Source: Candidatus Rokuibacteriota bacterium (GTDB lineage Bacteria; Methylomirabilota; Methylomirabilia; Rokubacteriales; CSP1-6). From it: 64,000 nucleotides of DNA. Positions within the stretch are counted from its first letter, which is position 1; every line of letters starts with the position of its first letter. The position numbers and the translations under genes were made by a program. The stretch is taken from NCBI GenBank assembly GCA_016193045.1, contig JACPSW010000130.1, forward strand, positions 1-64,000, in the 5' to 3' direction. Positions 51,997 to 59,998 of the stretch are shown here, one piece after another. The notes under the pieces are model-generated. The model had not been told where the DNA came from. It searched no databases and saw nothing but the letters and a program-made list of their open reading frames with translations.

Positions 51997-53474
51997 CGCC
52001 GGCCATCGCGCTCGATGAAGGCATCCGCCTCCGCCGGCCCCCAGGCGCCTGCCTCATAGATCGGGATCTTCCCCCCGGCGCTCCCGCCCCACGCCTCCAG
52101 CACCGGCGTCAGGACCTGCCAGGCCACGTCCACCCAGTCGCTCCGCGCGTAGAGGGTCGCATCGCCGTGGATGGCGTCCAATAGGAGGCGCTCATAGGCT
52201 TCGGGGGGCTCGCCCCCGAAGGCGGCGCCGTAGCGGAAGTCCATGGTGACGGGGCGGATGTTGATCTCGGGGCCGGGGAGCTTCGCGCCGAAGGTCAGGG
52301 CGATCCCCTCGTCAGGCTGGAGCCGGACGACCAGCAGGTTCGGCTGGATCCGCTCGCCGGCATCGGGCCGTCGGAACAAGAGGTGCGGGGAGCCCCAGAA
52401 CTGGATGGCGATCTCGCTGGCGCGCGTGGGCAGGCGCTTGCCCGTCCGGAGGTAGAACGGCACTCCCGCCCAGCGCCAGTTGTCCACGTGGAGCTTGAGG
52501 GCGGCGAAGGTCTCGCTCGTCGAATCCGGCGCGACGCCCTTCTCGTCGCGATAGCCGGGCACGCGGTGGGCCTCGAGGAAGCCGGGGCCGTACTGGCCGC
52601 GGACGGCCGCCTCGTCCACCTTGTCGGAGGGGATGGGGCGGATGGCGCGCAGCACTTTGGTCTTCTCGTCGCGGACGGGTTCGGCGTCGAAGGAGACCGG
52701 CGGCTCCATGGCCACCAGACAGAGCAGCTGGAGAATGTGGTTCTGGATCATGTCTCGTAGCGCGCCGGCCTCTTCGTAGTACGCGCCGCGGCTCTCCACC
52801 CCGATGCTCTCCGCCACGGTGATCTGGACGCTGTTGACGTGGTTCCGGTTCCAGAGGGGCTCGAAGATCCCGTTGGCGAAGCGGAAGACCAGGAGGTTCT
52901 GGACCGTTTCCTTCCCCAGGTAGTGGTCGATCCGGTAGACCTGATCCTCGGTGAAGACCTCCGAGACGATCCGGTTCAGCTCGCGCGCGCTCGACAGATC
53001 CCGGCCGAACGGCTTCTCGATGATGATGCGCGTCCAGCTGTTCCCTTCCCGGTGGAGCCCGGAGGTGCCCATCCGGGTGACGATGGCCGGGTAGAGGCTC
53101 GGCGGGGTGGAGCAGTAGAAGAGCCGGTTGCCGCCGGTCCCCCTGTCTCTCTCCAGCTGCCCGAGGCGCGCGCCGAGCCGCTCGTAGAGCGCGGCGTCCC
53201 CAGGATCCCCGGGGCAGTAGTAGAGGGACGAGGCGAAGCGCTCCCAGACGTGGGCCGCAGGGGGCTGGACCCGGGCGAACTCCCCCACCGCTTCCCGCAT
53301 CCGGAGGCGGAAGTCCTCGTCGGACATCTCCGAGCGCGCCACGCCGAGGATGACGAACGGCTCGGGCAGCACGCGCCCCTGGAAGAGGCTCCAGAGGGCG
53401 GGGATGAGCTTTCGCTTCGTCAGGTCGCCCGAGGCGCCGAAGATGACCAGCGCGAACGGCTCGTCCGAGGGCAT
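51981..53474 (-). CDS. zwf: glucose-6-phosphate 1-dehydrogenase
   Basis: Oxidises glucose 6-phosphate to 6-phosphogluconolactone. 497 residues from ATG 53474 (MPSDEPFALVIFGASGDLTKRKLIPALWSLF); a longer frame upstream lies inside gnd. The dinucleotide motif GASGDLTKRK, IIIEKPFGRDL, and the active-site motif RIDHYLGKETVQN are intact, as is the substrate loop around AGVPFYLRTGKRLP. It starts 7 bases after the gnd stop. Confidence 0.96.
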   Translation of the reverse strand: MPSDEPFALVIFGASGDLTKRKLIPALWSLFQGRVLPEPFVILGVARSEMSDEDFRLRMREAVGEFARVQPPAAHVWERFASSLYYCPGDPGDAALYERLGARLGQLERDRGTGGNRLFYCSTPPSLYPAIVTRMGTSGLHREGNSWTRIIIEKPFGRDLSSARELNRIVSEVFTEDQVYRIDHYLGKETVQNLLVFRFANGIFEPLWNRNHVNSVQITVAESIGVESRGAYYEEAGALRDMIQNHILQLLCLVAMEPPVSFDAEPVRDEKTKVLRAIRPIPSDKVDEAAVRGQYGPGFLEAHRVPGYRDEKGVAPDSTSETFAALKLHVDNWRWAGVPFYLRTGKRLPTRASEIAIQFWGSPHLLFRRPDAGERIQPNLLVVRLQPDEGIALTFGAKLPGPEINIRPVTMDFRYGAAFGGEPPEAYERLLLDAIHGDATLYARSDWVDVAWQVLTPVLEAWGGSAGGKIPIYEAGAWGPAEADAFIERDGRRWRRP

Positions 53475-53481
53475 GGACGGT

Positions 53482-54393
53482 TCAGGGTCCGCCGGGACCG
53501 CTCTTGCGCACGGGATGACCGCCGAAGGCCTGGCGGAGGGCGGCCAGCATCCGGTCGGCGAACGGGTCGCCCTGTCGGGAGCGGAAGCGCCGGAAGAGCG
53601 AGAGCGCGATGGTGGGAGCGGGCACGTTTTTCTCGAGGGCGTCCTCGACCGTCCAGCGCCCCTCGCCCGAGTCCTCCACGTACCCTTTGATGCCATCGAG
53701 CCGCGGGTCGGCCCTCAGGGCCAGCTCGGCGAGCTCCAGGAGCCAGGAGCGGACGACGCTCCCCTGGTTCCAGAGGTGGGCGATGGCGGTCAGGTCCAGC
53801 TGGAACTCCGAAGCGTGGAGCAGCTCGAACCCCTCGGCGTAGGCCTGCATCAGCCCGTACTCGATGCCGTTGTGGATCATCTTGACGTAGTGGCCGGCGC
53901 CGTGGCCGCCCACGTGGGCGTAGCCGTCCGGCGGTGCCAGCGCGCTGAACGCCGGCGCCAGGCGCTCGAAGATGGGCCGCTCGCCGCCGATCATCAGGCA
54001 GTAGCCGTGCTTCGGCCCCCAGACGCCTCCGCTCGTTCCCGCGTCCAGGTAGTGGATGCCTCGCGGCTGGAGCTCGCCGGCGCGGCGCGGGTCGTCCTTG
54101 TAGTGGGAGTTTCCGCCGTCGACGATCACGTCGTTCCCGGCGAGCCGCGACGCGAGGGCCCGGATGGTCTCTTCCGTGGGCTTCCCCGCAGGCACCATGA
54201 CCCACACGGCGCGGGGCGGGGTGAGGGCCCGGACGAGGTCGTCGAGGGAAGCGGCATCGGAGGCGCCTTTCGCCACGGCCGCGCGCCGGGCGTCACGGGA
54301 GAGATCATAGACGACAACGTTGTGCCCGCCAGCGAGGAGGCGCTCCACCATGCCGGCTCCCATCCGGCCGAGGCCTACGAATCCGATCTGCAC
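53482..54393 (-). CDS. gnd: 6-phosphogluconate dehydrogenase, decarboxylating (short type)
   Basis: 303 residues, the compact GndA/YqeC-like form rather than the 470-residue dimeric form. N-terminal MQIGFVGLGRMGAGMVERLLAGGHNVVVYDLSRDA (dinucleotide site; Asp after beta-2 fits NAD preference known for short forms), DGGNSHYKDD, TSGGVWG and the catalytic Lys/Asn region HYVKMIHNGIEYGLMQAYAEGFELL. It yields ribulose 5-phosphate, CO2 and NAD(P)H. 34 bases after the rpiB-pgi fusion. Confidence 0.94.
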   Translation of the reverse strand: MQIGFVGLGRMGAGMVERLLAGGHNVVVYDLSRDARRAAVAKGASDAASLDDLVRALTPPRAVWVMVPAGKPTEETIRALASRLAGNDVIVDGGNSHYKDDPRRAGELQPRGIHYLDAGTSGGVWGPKHGYCLMIGGERPIFERLAPAFSALAPPDGYAHVGGHGAGHYVKMIHNGIEYGLMQAYAEGFELLHASEFQLDLTAIAHLWNQGSVVRSWLLELAELALRADPRLDGIKGYVEDSGEGRWTVEDALEKNVPAPTIALSLFRRFRSRQGDPFADRMLAALRQAFGGHPVRKSGPGGP

Positions 54394-54427
54394 GGCGGTC
54401 GGGATGCGACGGTTATCGGCACGGCGT

Positions 54428-56995
54428 CTAGTGGGCGGGGACGGACCGGACCAGCATTGCCGCGAACTTCTTCAGGGTCTCCACCGGGTCTTTGCCTCCC
54501 AGGTGGATCCGGATCACACGGCGGCCCTTGTTCCGGAGGGCTTGGAGGTCGCCCAGGGCCTGGGCGTTCTTCAGGACGGCGAACGAATAGGGCTCGTGAG
54601 CGTCGTCAGTCGTCAGCTGGATGAAGAGGCCGTTGGCCGCGCCGCCCTTGTGGAGCTGGCCGGTGGAGTGCAGGTACCGGGGGCCCATCCCCACCGTCAC
54701 GGCGAGCTTGGTTTTGTCGCGCATCATGCGCCGCAGCTCCTGGAGCGCTTCGGGGATCTCCGGCTTGGACGGCAGGTAGGCCTGGAAGGCCAGGTAATCT
54801 CCCGGCTTCGCCAGCGCCATGTGGGCGCCGAGGCCCTCCGCCACGGTCAGAGGCTTTGTCCCAGCGCCCGTCATCAGCGCGATCCCGTCTTCCTCGCGGT
54901 CCACGGCCCACTCAGGCAGGCGGCGGCTGGTGCGATAGGCCGTGAGGAGCTTGGCGGTGATGTCCTTCGACTCCTGCACGTTGGGCTCGTCGAAGGGGTT
55001 GACCCCGAGGAGCGCGCCGATCGTGGCCGTCGCGATCTCCCAGCGATAGAACTCCGTGCCGATGTCCAGGGGGTCCCGGAGCCTGATCTTGATCACCGGG
55101 TGACCGGCCTCCTCGAGCGCGGCCAGACTGGCCTCCAGCGCGACGGCCTCGTCGGCCAGCGTCATGGCCACGAAGACGCGGTCCGGGCCATACACCGCCG
55201 GCGCGCCCAGCGGCTCGCCGTCGATTGGGATGAGGCCGCGCCCGTTCTTCCCGAGGCTCTCGGCGAGGAGCTGCTCCACCCAGACGCCGAAGGAGGCGAT
55301 GCCCGGGGAAAAGACAAGCGTGACCTTGTCGCGCCCTCCCTTGGCCAGCGCCGCGAGCTTCGCCCCGAGGACGACGCCGGGATTGTCCCTGATCGGGACC
55401 GAATCGCCCGCTTCCTCCACGGCGGCGACCGCCCGGTCCAGGATTCCCGCCACATCTATGCCCACCAGGGCCGCCGGCAGGAGGCCGAAGTACGAGAGCG
55501 CGGAATACCGGCCCCCGATCGTGGGCGGATTGAGGAAGACCTTGCGAAAGCCCTGGCTCTTGGCCAGTTTCTCGAGCAGCGTCCCGCCGTCGGTGATCCC
55601 GACGAACTGGAGCCCCGGCTTTCCGCGCGAGCCCTTCTCGATCTGTTCCCGGAAGAAGGCGTAGAAGGCCATCGTCTCGGCGGTCAGGCCGGACTTCGAC
55701 GAAACCACGATGAGCGTGCGCGGCAGGTTGATCTTGCCCAGCGCCGCCTTGACGGCCGACGGATCCGTCGAATCCAGGACGACGAGGTCCGGGAACCCCA
55801 TCTTCGGGCCAAACGTGAGCGATAGAACCTCGGGGCAGAGGACGGCCCCGCCCATTCCGAGCAGGAGGATATGGGTGTAGTGCGAGCGGCGGACCTCGTC
55901 GGCGAACTCCTTCAGGTCGTCGGCATGCTGCCGCATCAGGGTCGGTGAGGTCAGCCAGCCGAGCCGGCTGCGAATCAGCGCCTGCTGGGCGCCGTCGTCC
56001 GTCCAGAGGGACGCGTCCTTGATCCAGAGGCTCTCGATGAACCCGCGGTCCTCGAGCGTCCGGAGCGCCTCGGAGGCCATGCGGGCGAACTGCTCCGCGG
56101 GTGCGGGAGGCGGCGGCGGTGGCGGAGGCGGCAGGGGCGGTGGGGGCGGAGCCGCAGGAGGGGCCTTGGGGGCGGGCCGGGCGGGCGCTGCCGGGCGTTC
56201 GGGCGCGACTCGGGCGGCCGGCCGCGTGGGGGGCTCCTCGGCGACGCCGGCTTCACGATCGAACTCCTGGATGAACTTCGACATCTCGTCCGCCATCGAG
56301 GGCTCCAGCGAGACGGGCTCGGGCTCCCGTGGAACAGCCTGGCGCGCGGCGGGCCGCGCGGGGGCGGAGGGGCGCTCGGGCTCTCGGCCGGCCGGCCGAA
56401 CGGGGGCCGCAGGGCGCGGCGGCCGCTCCTCGACGACGGGGGCGGGGCGGGGGGCCGCCCTAGGCCTGGGCGGCGGCTCCTCTTCCCGGGGGGGCGCCGG
56501 TCGAGGGGGGGGAGGCTCGCGGCGGACGGTCTTCTCGCCGGCCCCGGCGGCGATCCCCTGCTCGAGCTCCGTGATCTTCTGGATGCGGCGCACATGCCGC
56601 TCTTCGCCGGAGAACTCGGTCGCGAGCCACTCGCGCGTGATCTCCATCGCGGTGTCCGCGTCCAGCACGCGGGCCCCCAGGCAGAGGACGTTGGCGTCGT
56701 CGTCGGCGCGGCTCTGGCGGGCCGTGAAGAGGTCGGTGCAGAGCGCGGCGCGGACGCCCCGGACCTTGTTGGCGGCGATGGCCCCGCCCACCCCGCTCCC
56801 GCACACGAGGATTCCCAGATCCACGAACCCGTTCCGCACGGCGTTGCCCACCGCGCGGGCGAAGTCCGGGTAGTCCACGGGATCGGACGAGAAGGTGCCC
56901 AGGTCCAGGACGTGGTGGCCGTCCTGCTCCAGGACCGAGATCATCGGCTCCTTGAGCGGGTGGCCTGCGTGATCGCAGCCGAAGGCCAGGCGCAT
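54428..56995 (-). CDS. RpiB-glucose-6-phosphate isomerase fusion
   Basis: 855 residues. Residues 1 to about 160 are a ribose-5-phosphate isomerase B domain (FGCDHAGHPLKEPM; catalytic Cys65 in LVCGSGVGGAIAANKVRG; SRADDDANVLCLGARVL). About 160-300 is a Pro/Arg/Ala-rich linker with a poly-proline run near 282-297. About 305-855 is a glucose-6-phosphate isomerase domain like the Pgi half of transaldolase-Pgi fusions (ILLLGMGGAVLCPEVL, VVSSKSGLTAETMAFYAFF, GGRYSALSYFGLLPAAL, GTEFYRWEIATATIGALLGVNPFDEPNVQESK). At position 98 an Asp replaces the His (E. coli H99) thought to open the sugar ring. The frame is continuous with no internal start needed. It heads the gnd-zwf-pgl operon. Confidence 0.9.
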   Translation of the reverse strand: MRLAFGCDHAGHPLKEPMISVLEQDGHHVLDLGTFSSDPVDYPDFARAVGNAVRNGFVDLGILVCGSGVGGAIAANKVRGVRAALCTDLFTARQSRADDDANVLCLGARVLDADTAMEITREWLATEFSGEERHVRRIQKITELEQGIAAGAGEKTVRREPPPPRPAPPREEEPPPRPRAAPRPAPVVEERPPRPAAPVRPAGREPERPSAPARPAARQAVPREPEPVSLEPSMADEMSKFIQEFDREAGVAEEPPTRPAARVAPERPAAPARPAPKAPPAAPPPPPLPPPPPPPPPAPAEQFARMASEALRTLEDRGFIESLWIKDASLWTDDGAQQALIRSRLGWLTSPTLMRQHADDLKEFADEVRRSHYTHILLLGMGGAVLCPEVLSLTFGPKMGFPDLVVLDSTDPSAVKAALGKINLPRTLIVVSSKSGLTAETMAFYAFFREQIEKGSRGKPGLQFVGITDGGTLLEKLAKSQGFRKVFLNPPTIGGRYSALSYFGLLPAALVGIDVAGILDRAVAAVEEAGDSVPIRDNPGVVLGAKLAALAKGGRDKVTLVFSPGIASFGVWVEQLLAESLGKNGRGLIPIDGEPLGAPAVYGPDRVFVAMTLADEAVALEASLAALEEAGHPVIKIRLRDPLDIGTEFYRWEIATATIGALLGVNPFDEPNVQESKDITAKLLTAYRTSRRLPEWAVDREEDGIALMTGAGTKPLTVAEGLGAHMALAKPGDYLAFQAYLPSKPEIPEALQELRRMMRDKTKLAVTVGMGPRYLHSTGQLHKGGAANGLFIQLTTDDAHEPYSFAVLKNAQALGDLQALRNKGRRVIRIHLGGKDPVETLKKFAAMLVRSVPAH

Positions 56996-57000
56996 CAGTC

Positions 57001-57210
57001 CATCTCCCCGAGCCCCTCTAGTATGTCAGGAGCGGGCCGATCCGACAAATCTGATCGTACAGGGAATACTGGCGCTTTCGGGCTTCTCCGTCCAGGGCCA
57101 GGATCAGTGGAGCCTCGGCCCGTGTCGGCCGGCCGGCGGTCATAGGCATTCTCTACGCTCTGACCGGCACTCTGTCCAGAAAATCCGTGCGGAAGGAGTA
57201 CCATAGCGCT
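57001..57210. other. intergenic region between divergent genes
   Basis: About 210 bases upstream of both the rpiB-pgi fusion (minus) and a small gene (plus). A weak promoter TTGTCG-N17-CATACT reads toward the fusion. No gene or repeat is seen. Confidence 0.4.
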
Positions 57211-57432
57211 ATGAGCCAGAAGCAGTGGGAACTGCTGGGCGTGAGAGGGTTGTCGGCGACCGACGAGAGCGCCGAGGAGTTCACGGGGACGTTGCTCATT
57301 CATCCCGTCGGCAGCGCCGAGCCGGTGGAGGCGATCCAGATCCGCGTAAAGCGCTCCATCCTGGCCGAGATGCAGGCCAACCTGAGTCGCCTCCTCAAGC
57401 GCTCCACGCGCTTCACCCCGCCGCCCCGCTGA
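57211..57432 (+). CDS. small protein of unknown function
   Basis: 73 residues, MSQKQWELLGVRGLSATDESAEEFTGTLL..., ending SILAEMQANLSRLLKRSTRFTPPPR. It has no signal peptide or membrane segment, and the mix of charged and hydrophobic residues looks like a genuine small domain. AAGGAG lies 12 bases upstream, rather far; a GTG at 57187 is an alternative start. No family recognised. Confidence 0.5.
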   Translation: MSQKQWELLGVRGLSATDESAEEFTGTLLIHPVGSAEPVEAIQIRVKRSILAEMQANLSRLLKRSTRFTPPPR

Positions 57433-57444
57433 GGGCGCCAGCGC

Positions 57445-58287
57445 TCAGCGGCTCTCGAGATCGAAGCTGAGCCCCTCGGTGCCGGGGATGAGCTGAAACG
57501 GGAGGTCGAAGGCGCCGCGCGCTTCGTCCACCAGGCGGTCGAGTGCCCGGTCGTCGTTTCCCGGGTCGTGGTGGAAGGTGGCGAGCCGCTTGACCCCCGT
57601 CGCCTCCGCGAATCGAAGCGTGTGGGTGATCGAGCTGTGTCCCCACCCCACGCGCTGCGGGTACTCGGCATCGCTGTACTGAGCATCATGGATGAGGAGG
57701 TCCGCGCCCGCCGCCAGATCGAAGCCCGAGGTCCAGTCCGGCTGGCCGGGAAAATGCCGCGCGCCGAGGGCTGGCTCGTGATCGGGCAGGTAGGCGACGG
57801 AGGTGCTGCCGTCGGTGATCCGGTATCCCACCGTCGGCCCGGGGTGGCAGACGAGGGCCGCGGTGACCGTGAGCCCGCCGATGACGAAGCGCTCAAGGGG
57901 GACGTCGTGGAGGGTGAGGCGGCACGGGAGGTCCCGGACCCGGACCGGGAAGAGCGGCGGCGAGAGGTAGCGGGAAAGGCGCGCCCGCAGGTCGAGGGTG
58001 GTCGACGGGGGCCCCCAGATATGCACCTCCTGACCGGGCTCGTCGAGGGGCCGGAAGAACCCGAGCCCCTGGATGTGGTCCATGTGGAGGTGGCTCAGGA
58101 GGAGATCCACGCGCATCTCAGGTCCCACCCGGCCGCCGAGCCGCCGGATTCCGGTTCCGGCGTCCAGGACGAGGAACGTCCCATCGGCGCCCCGCACCTC
58201 GACGCACGACGTATTCCCTCCGTAGCGAACGGTCTCCGGCCCCGGCGCCGCCACCGATCCCCGGGTCCCCCACAGCGTGACTCTCAC
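57445..58287 (-). CDS. metallo-beta-lactamase-fold hydrolase
   Basis: 280-residue soluble MBL-fold protein of the PhnP/RNase Z-like group. It begins MRVTLWGTRGSVAAPGPETVRYGGNTSCVEV, typical of phosphoribosyl cyclic phosphodiesterase-like members. Zinc ligands: HLHMDH (66-71), His in VCHPGPTVGYRI, Asp in LLIHDAQYSDAEY and His near the C-terminus (TFHHDPGNDD). The ATG overlaps the stop of the PAS gene upstream (ATGA). In related bacteria this MBL type is often joined to sensory domains; the coupling here suggests a signal-responsive phosphodiesterase. Confidence 0.9.
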   Translation of the reverse strand: MRVTLWGTRGSVAAPGPETVRYGGNTSCVEVRGADGTFLVLDAGTGIRRLGGRVGPEMRVDLLLSHLHMDHIQGLGFFRPLDEPGQEVHIWGPPSTTLDLRARLSRYLSPPLFPVRVRDLPCRLTLHDVPLERFVIGGLTVTAALVCHPGPTVGYRITDGSTSVAYLPDHEPALGARHFPGQPDWTSGFDLAAGADLLIHDAQYSDAEYPQRVGWGHSSITHTLRFAEATGVKRLATFHHDPGNDDRALDRLVDEARGAFDLPFQLIPGTEGLSFDLESR

Positions 58288-58679
58288 GGGCGGCTCTCTT
58301 CCCAGAAGATGACGACCGCCCCCAGGTGTCGGGCTCCCTGCCCCTCCAGCGGGAACGCCGTGGCCGCAATCCTTCTGACGATGCCGTCGAACGCCTGGAT
58401 CCGGAAGGTGCGGTGGGCGGCCTCGTGCTTCTGGAGGGCGATGACCAGCGGGCGCCCCTCGAGCGGGAGGGGCGACCCGTCCTCGGCGGTGAGCTTGACG
58501 AGGGAGTAGAACTCTTCGAGCGGGATCTGCCCCGTCTCGTCGAAGCGGCGACCGAGGATCGCCTCGGCCGGCTCGTTGTAATAGAGGAGGTTCCCGGCCG
58601 GGTCGAACAGCAGGATCGGCATGGCCAGGTAGCTCGCCAGCTGTCGCATCAGGATGAGCTCGACGGCTTTCTGGGACAT
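58284..58679 (-). CDS. single-domain PAS protein
   Basis: 131 residues from ATG 58679, with GGAGG upstream. A PAS fold occupies most of the protein: PILLFDPAGNLLYYNEPAEAILGRRFDETGQIPLEEFYSLV, then ALQKHEAAHRTFRIQAFDGIVRRIAATAFPLEGQGARHLGAVVIFWE. It has no kinase, GGDEF or helix-turn-helix. Translationally coupled to the MBL-fold hydrolase, for which it may be a separately encoded sensor or ligand-binding partner. Confidence 0.85.
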   Translation of the reverse strand: MSQKAVELILMRQLASYLAMPILLFDPAGNLLYYNEPAEAILGRRFDETGQIPLEEFYSLVKLTAEDGSPLPLEGRPLVIALQKHEAAHRTFRIQAFDGIVRRIAATAFPLEGQGARHLGAVVIFWEESRP

Positions 58680-58693
58680 ATGAGCCTCCGGCC

Positions 58694-59899
58694 TCAGGCG
58701 ACGACCCCGAGGTCGCGCAGCCAACGGATGGCCATCGCGTCGTAGCCGGCGGCGCGCAGCACCTCGTCCGTGTGCTCGCCCAGGTCCGGCGCCCGGGTCG
58801 GCGGGACCTTCGTCTGGCCCTCCACCTGGATCGGGCTCATGACGGTCCGCAGGCCCGGGATGCCCGCGCCCTCGAGGGGCGCGACCGTGCCGGTCGCCGC
58901 CATCTGGCGGTCGTCGCGAAGATCCCCGAGCCGGGCGACCGCCTCGAAGGGGATGTCAGACGCTTCCAGGGTGGCCTCCCACTGACCCCAGTCTCTCTCT
59001 CCGAACACCCCGTCGAGGATCTTGACGAGCGCGGGGGAGTTGGCGTGGCGCGCCGCCATCGTGGCGAAGCGGGAGTCGGAGATGAGGTCGGCCCGGCCGA
59101 TCGCGCGCGCGAAGCGTTCCCAATCCTTGTCCTCGGTGAGCATCGTCAGGACGAGCCAGCGCCCGTCGCGGCACTGGTAGAGGTTGACGAGGGCGTTGAG
59201 GGCCTGCTCGCGCGGCGGCCGCTCGACGAAAGTGGCCCCGCACAGCAGGGCTTGGATGAGCACGCTGTTGGCCCAGGCGCCGTTGCCCATCAGCGACGTC
59301 GAGACCTTCGCGCCCCGGCCGGTGCGCTCGCGCTGGTAGAGCCCGAGCGCGATGGCGCCGAAGAGGGCCACGGCCGTGGGGTGGTCGCCCATGCCGGGCA
59401 TGGAGCTGGTGGGTTGCGCGCCTGCGGCCCGCACGAGATCCATCAGGCCCGAGCGCGCCCACCAGGCGTTGACGTCGAAGCCGGGCTTGGCCGCCCCCTC
59501 GCCCACCTCGCCGTAGGCCGTGAGCAGGGCGTAGATCAGCCGCGGGTTCACGGCGGACAGGTCCTCCCAAGTGAGCCCCAGGCGGGCGAGCAGGGCCAGG
59601 GGGAAGTTCGTCAAGAAGACATCAGTCTTGGCCGCGAGCCGGAGCAGGACGTCGCGCCCCTCCGGTCTCGTCACGTCCAGCGCCAGGCTCTTCTTGTTGC
59701 GGGAGTCGAGCAGCCAGGAATAGTTGTGCTCGCTCACGGGCATCCCCGGCAGCCCGCCCAGGCCGCGATAGGGATCGCCTGTGCCGGGCGGCTCCACCTT
59801 GATCACCTCGGCGCCGAAGTCGGACATGATCGTCGCCGCCGCCGGGCCGGCGATCCAGCTCCCGACCTCCAGGACCTTGACGCCGTCGAGAACGCCCAT
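58694..59899 (-). CDS. class III (CaiB/BaiF) CoA-transferase
   Basis: Transfers CoA between carboxylic acids. 401 residues from ATG 59899. N-terminal GVKVLEVGSWIAGPAAATIMSDFGAEVIKVEPPGTGDPYRG is the family signature; DSRNKKSLALDVTRPEGRDVLLRL and FLTNF follow, and the region GFDVNAWWARSGLMDL holds the Asp expected to carry the acyl-CoA intermediate. Substrate unknown. Its promoter (TTGACC-N17-TAATCT) is divergent from that of the selenoprotein operon, so the two may share regulation. Confidence 0.93.
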   Translation of the reverse strand: MGVLDGVKVLEVGSWIAGPAAATIMSDFGAEVIKVEPPGTGDPYRGLGGLPGMPVSEHNYSWLLDSRNKKSLALDVTRPEGRDVLLRLAAKTDVFLTNFPLALLARLGLTWEDLSAVNPRLIYALLTAYGEVGEGAAKPGFDVNAWWARSGLMDLVRAAGAQPTSSMPGMGDHPTAVALFGAIALGLYQRERTGRGAKVSTSLMGNGAWANSVLIQALLCGATFVERPPREQALNALVNLYQCRDGRWLVLTMLTEDKDWERFARAIGRADLISDSRFATMAARHANSPALVKILDGVFGERDWGQWEATLEASDIPFEAVARLGDLRDDRQMAATGTVAPLEGAGIPGLRTVMSPIQVEGQTKVPPTRAPDLGEHTDEVLRAAGYDAMAIRWLRDLGVVA

Positions 59900-59910
59900 G
59901 GAGTGCGCCA

Positions 59911-59939
59911 AGATTAGCCCGTGGGAGGGGAGGGGTCAA
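59911..59939 (-). promoter_or_regulatory. promoter of the CoA-transferase gene
   Basis: Minus strand TTGACC (59939-59934), 17-base spacer, TAATCT (59916-59911), ending 11 bases before the ATG at 59899. Confidence 0.55.
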
Positions 59940-59959
59940 GGACGGATGAGAGCTGCCCC

Positions 59960-59989
59960 TTGAGGTTCGGCCGGGGACGGACGTAGAAT
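59960..59989 (+). promoter_or_regulatory. promoter of the selenoprotein operon
   Basis: TTGAGG (59960-59965), 18-base spacer, TAGAAT (59984-59989), 9 bases before the ATG at 59999. No Shine-Dalgarno site lies between, so the mRNA is probably leaderless. Confidence 0.6.
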
Positions 59990-59998
59990 GAACCCGCC

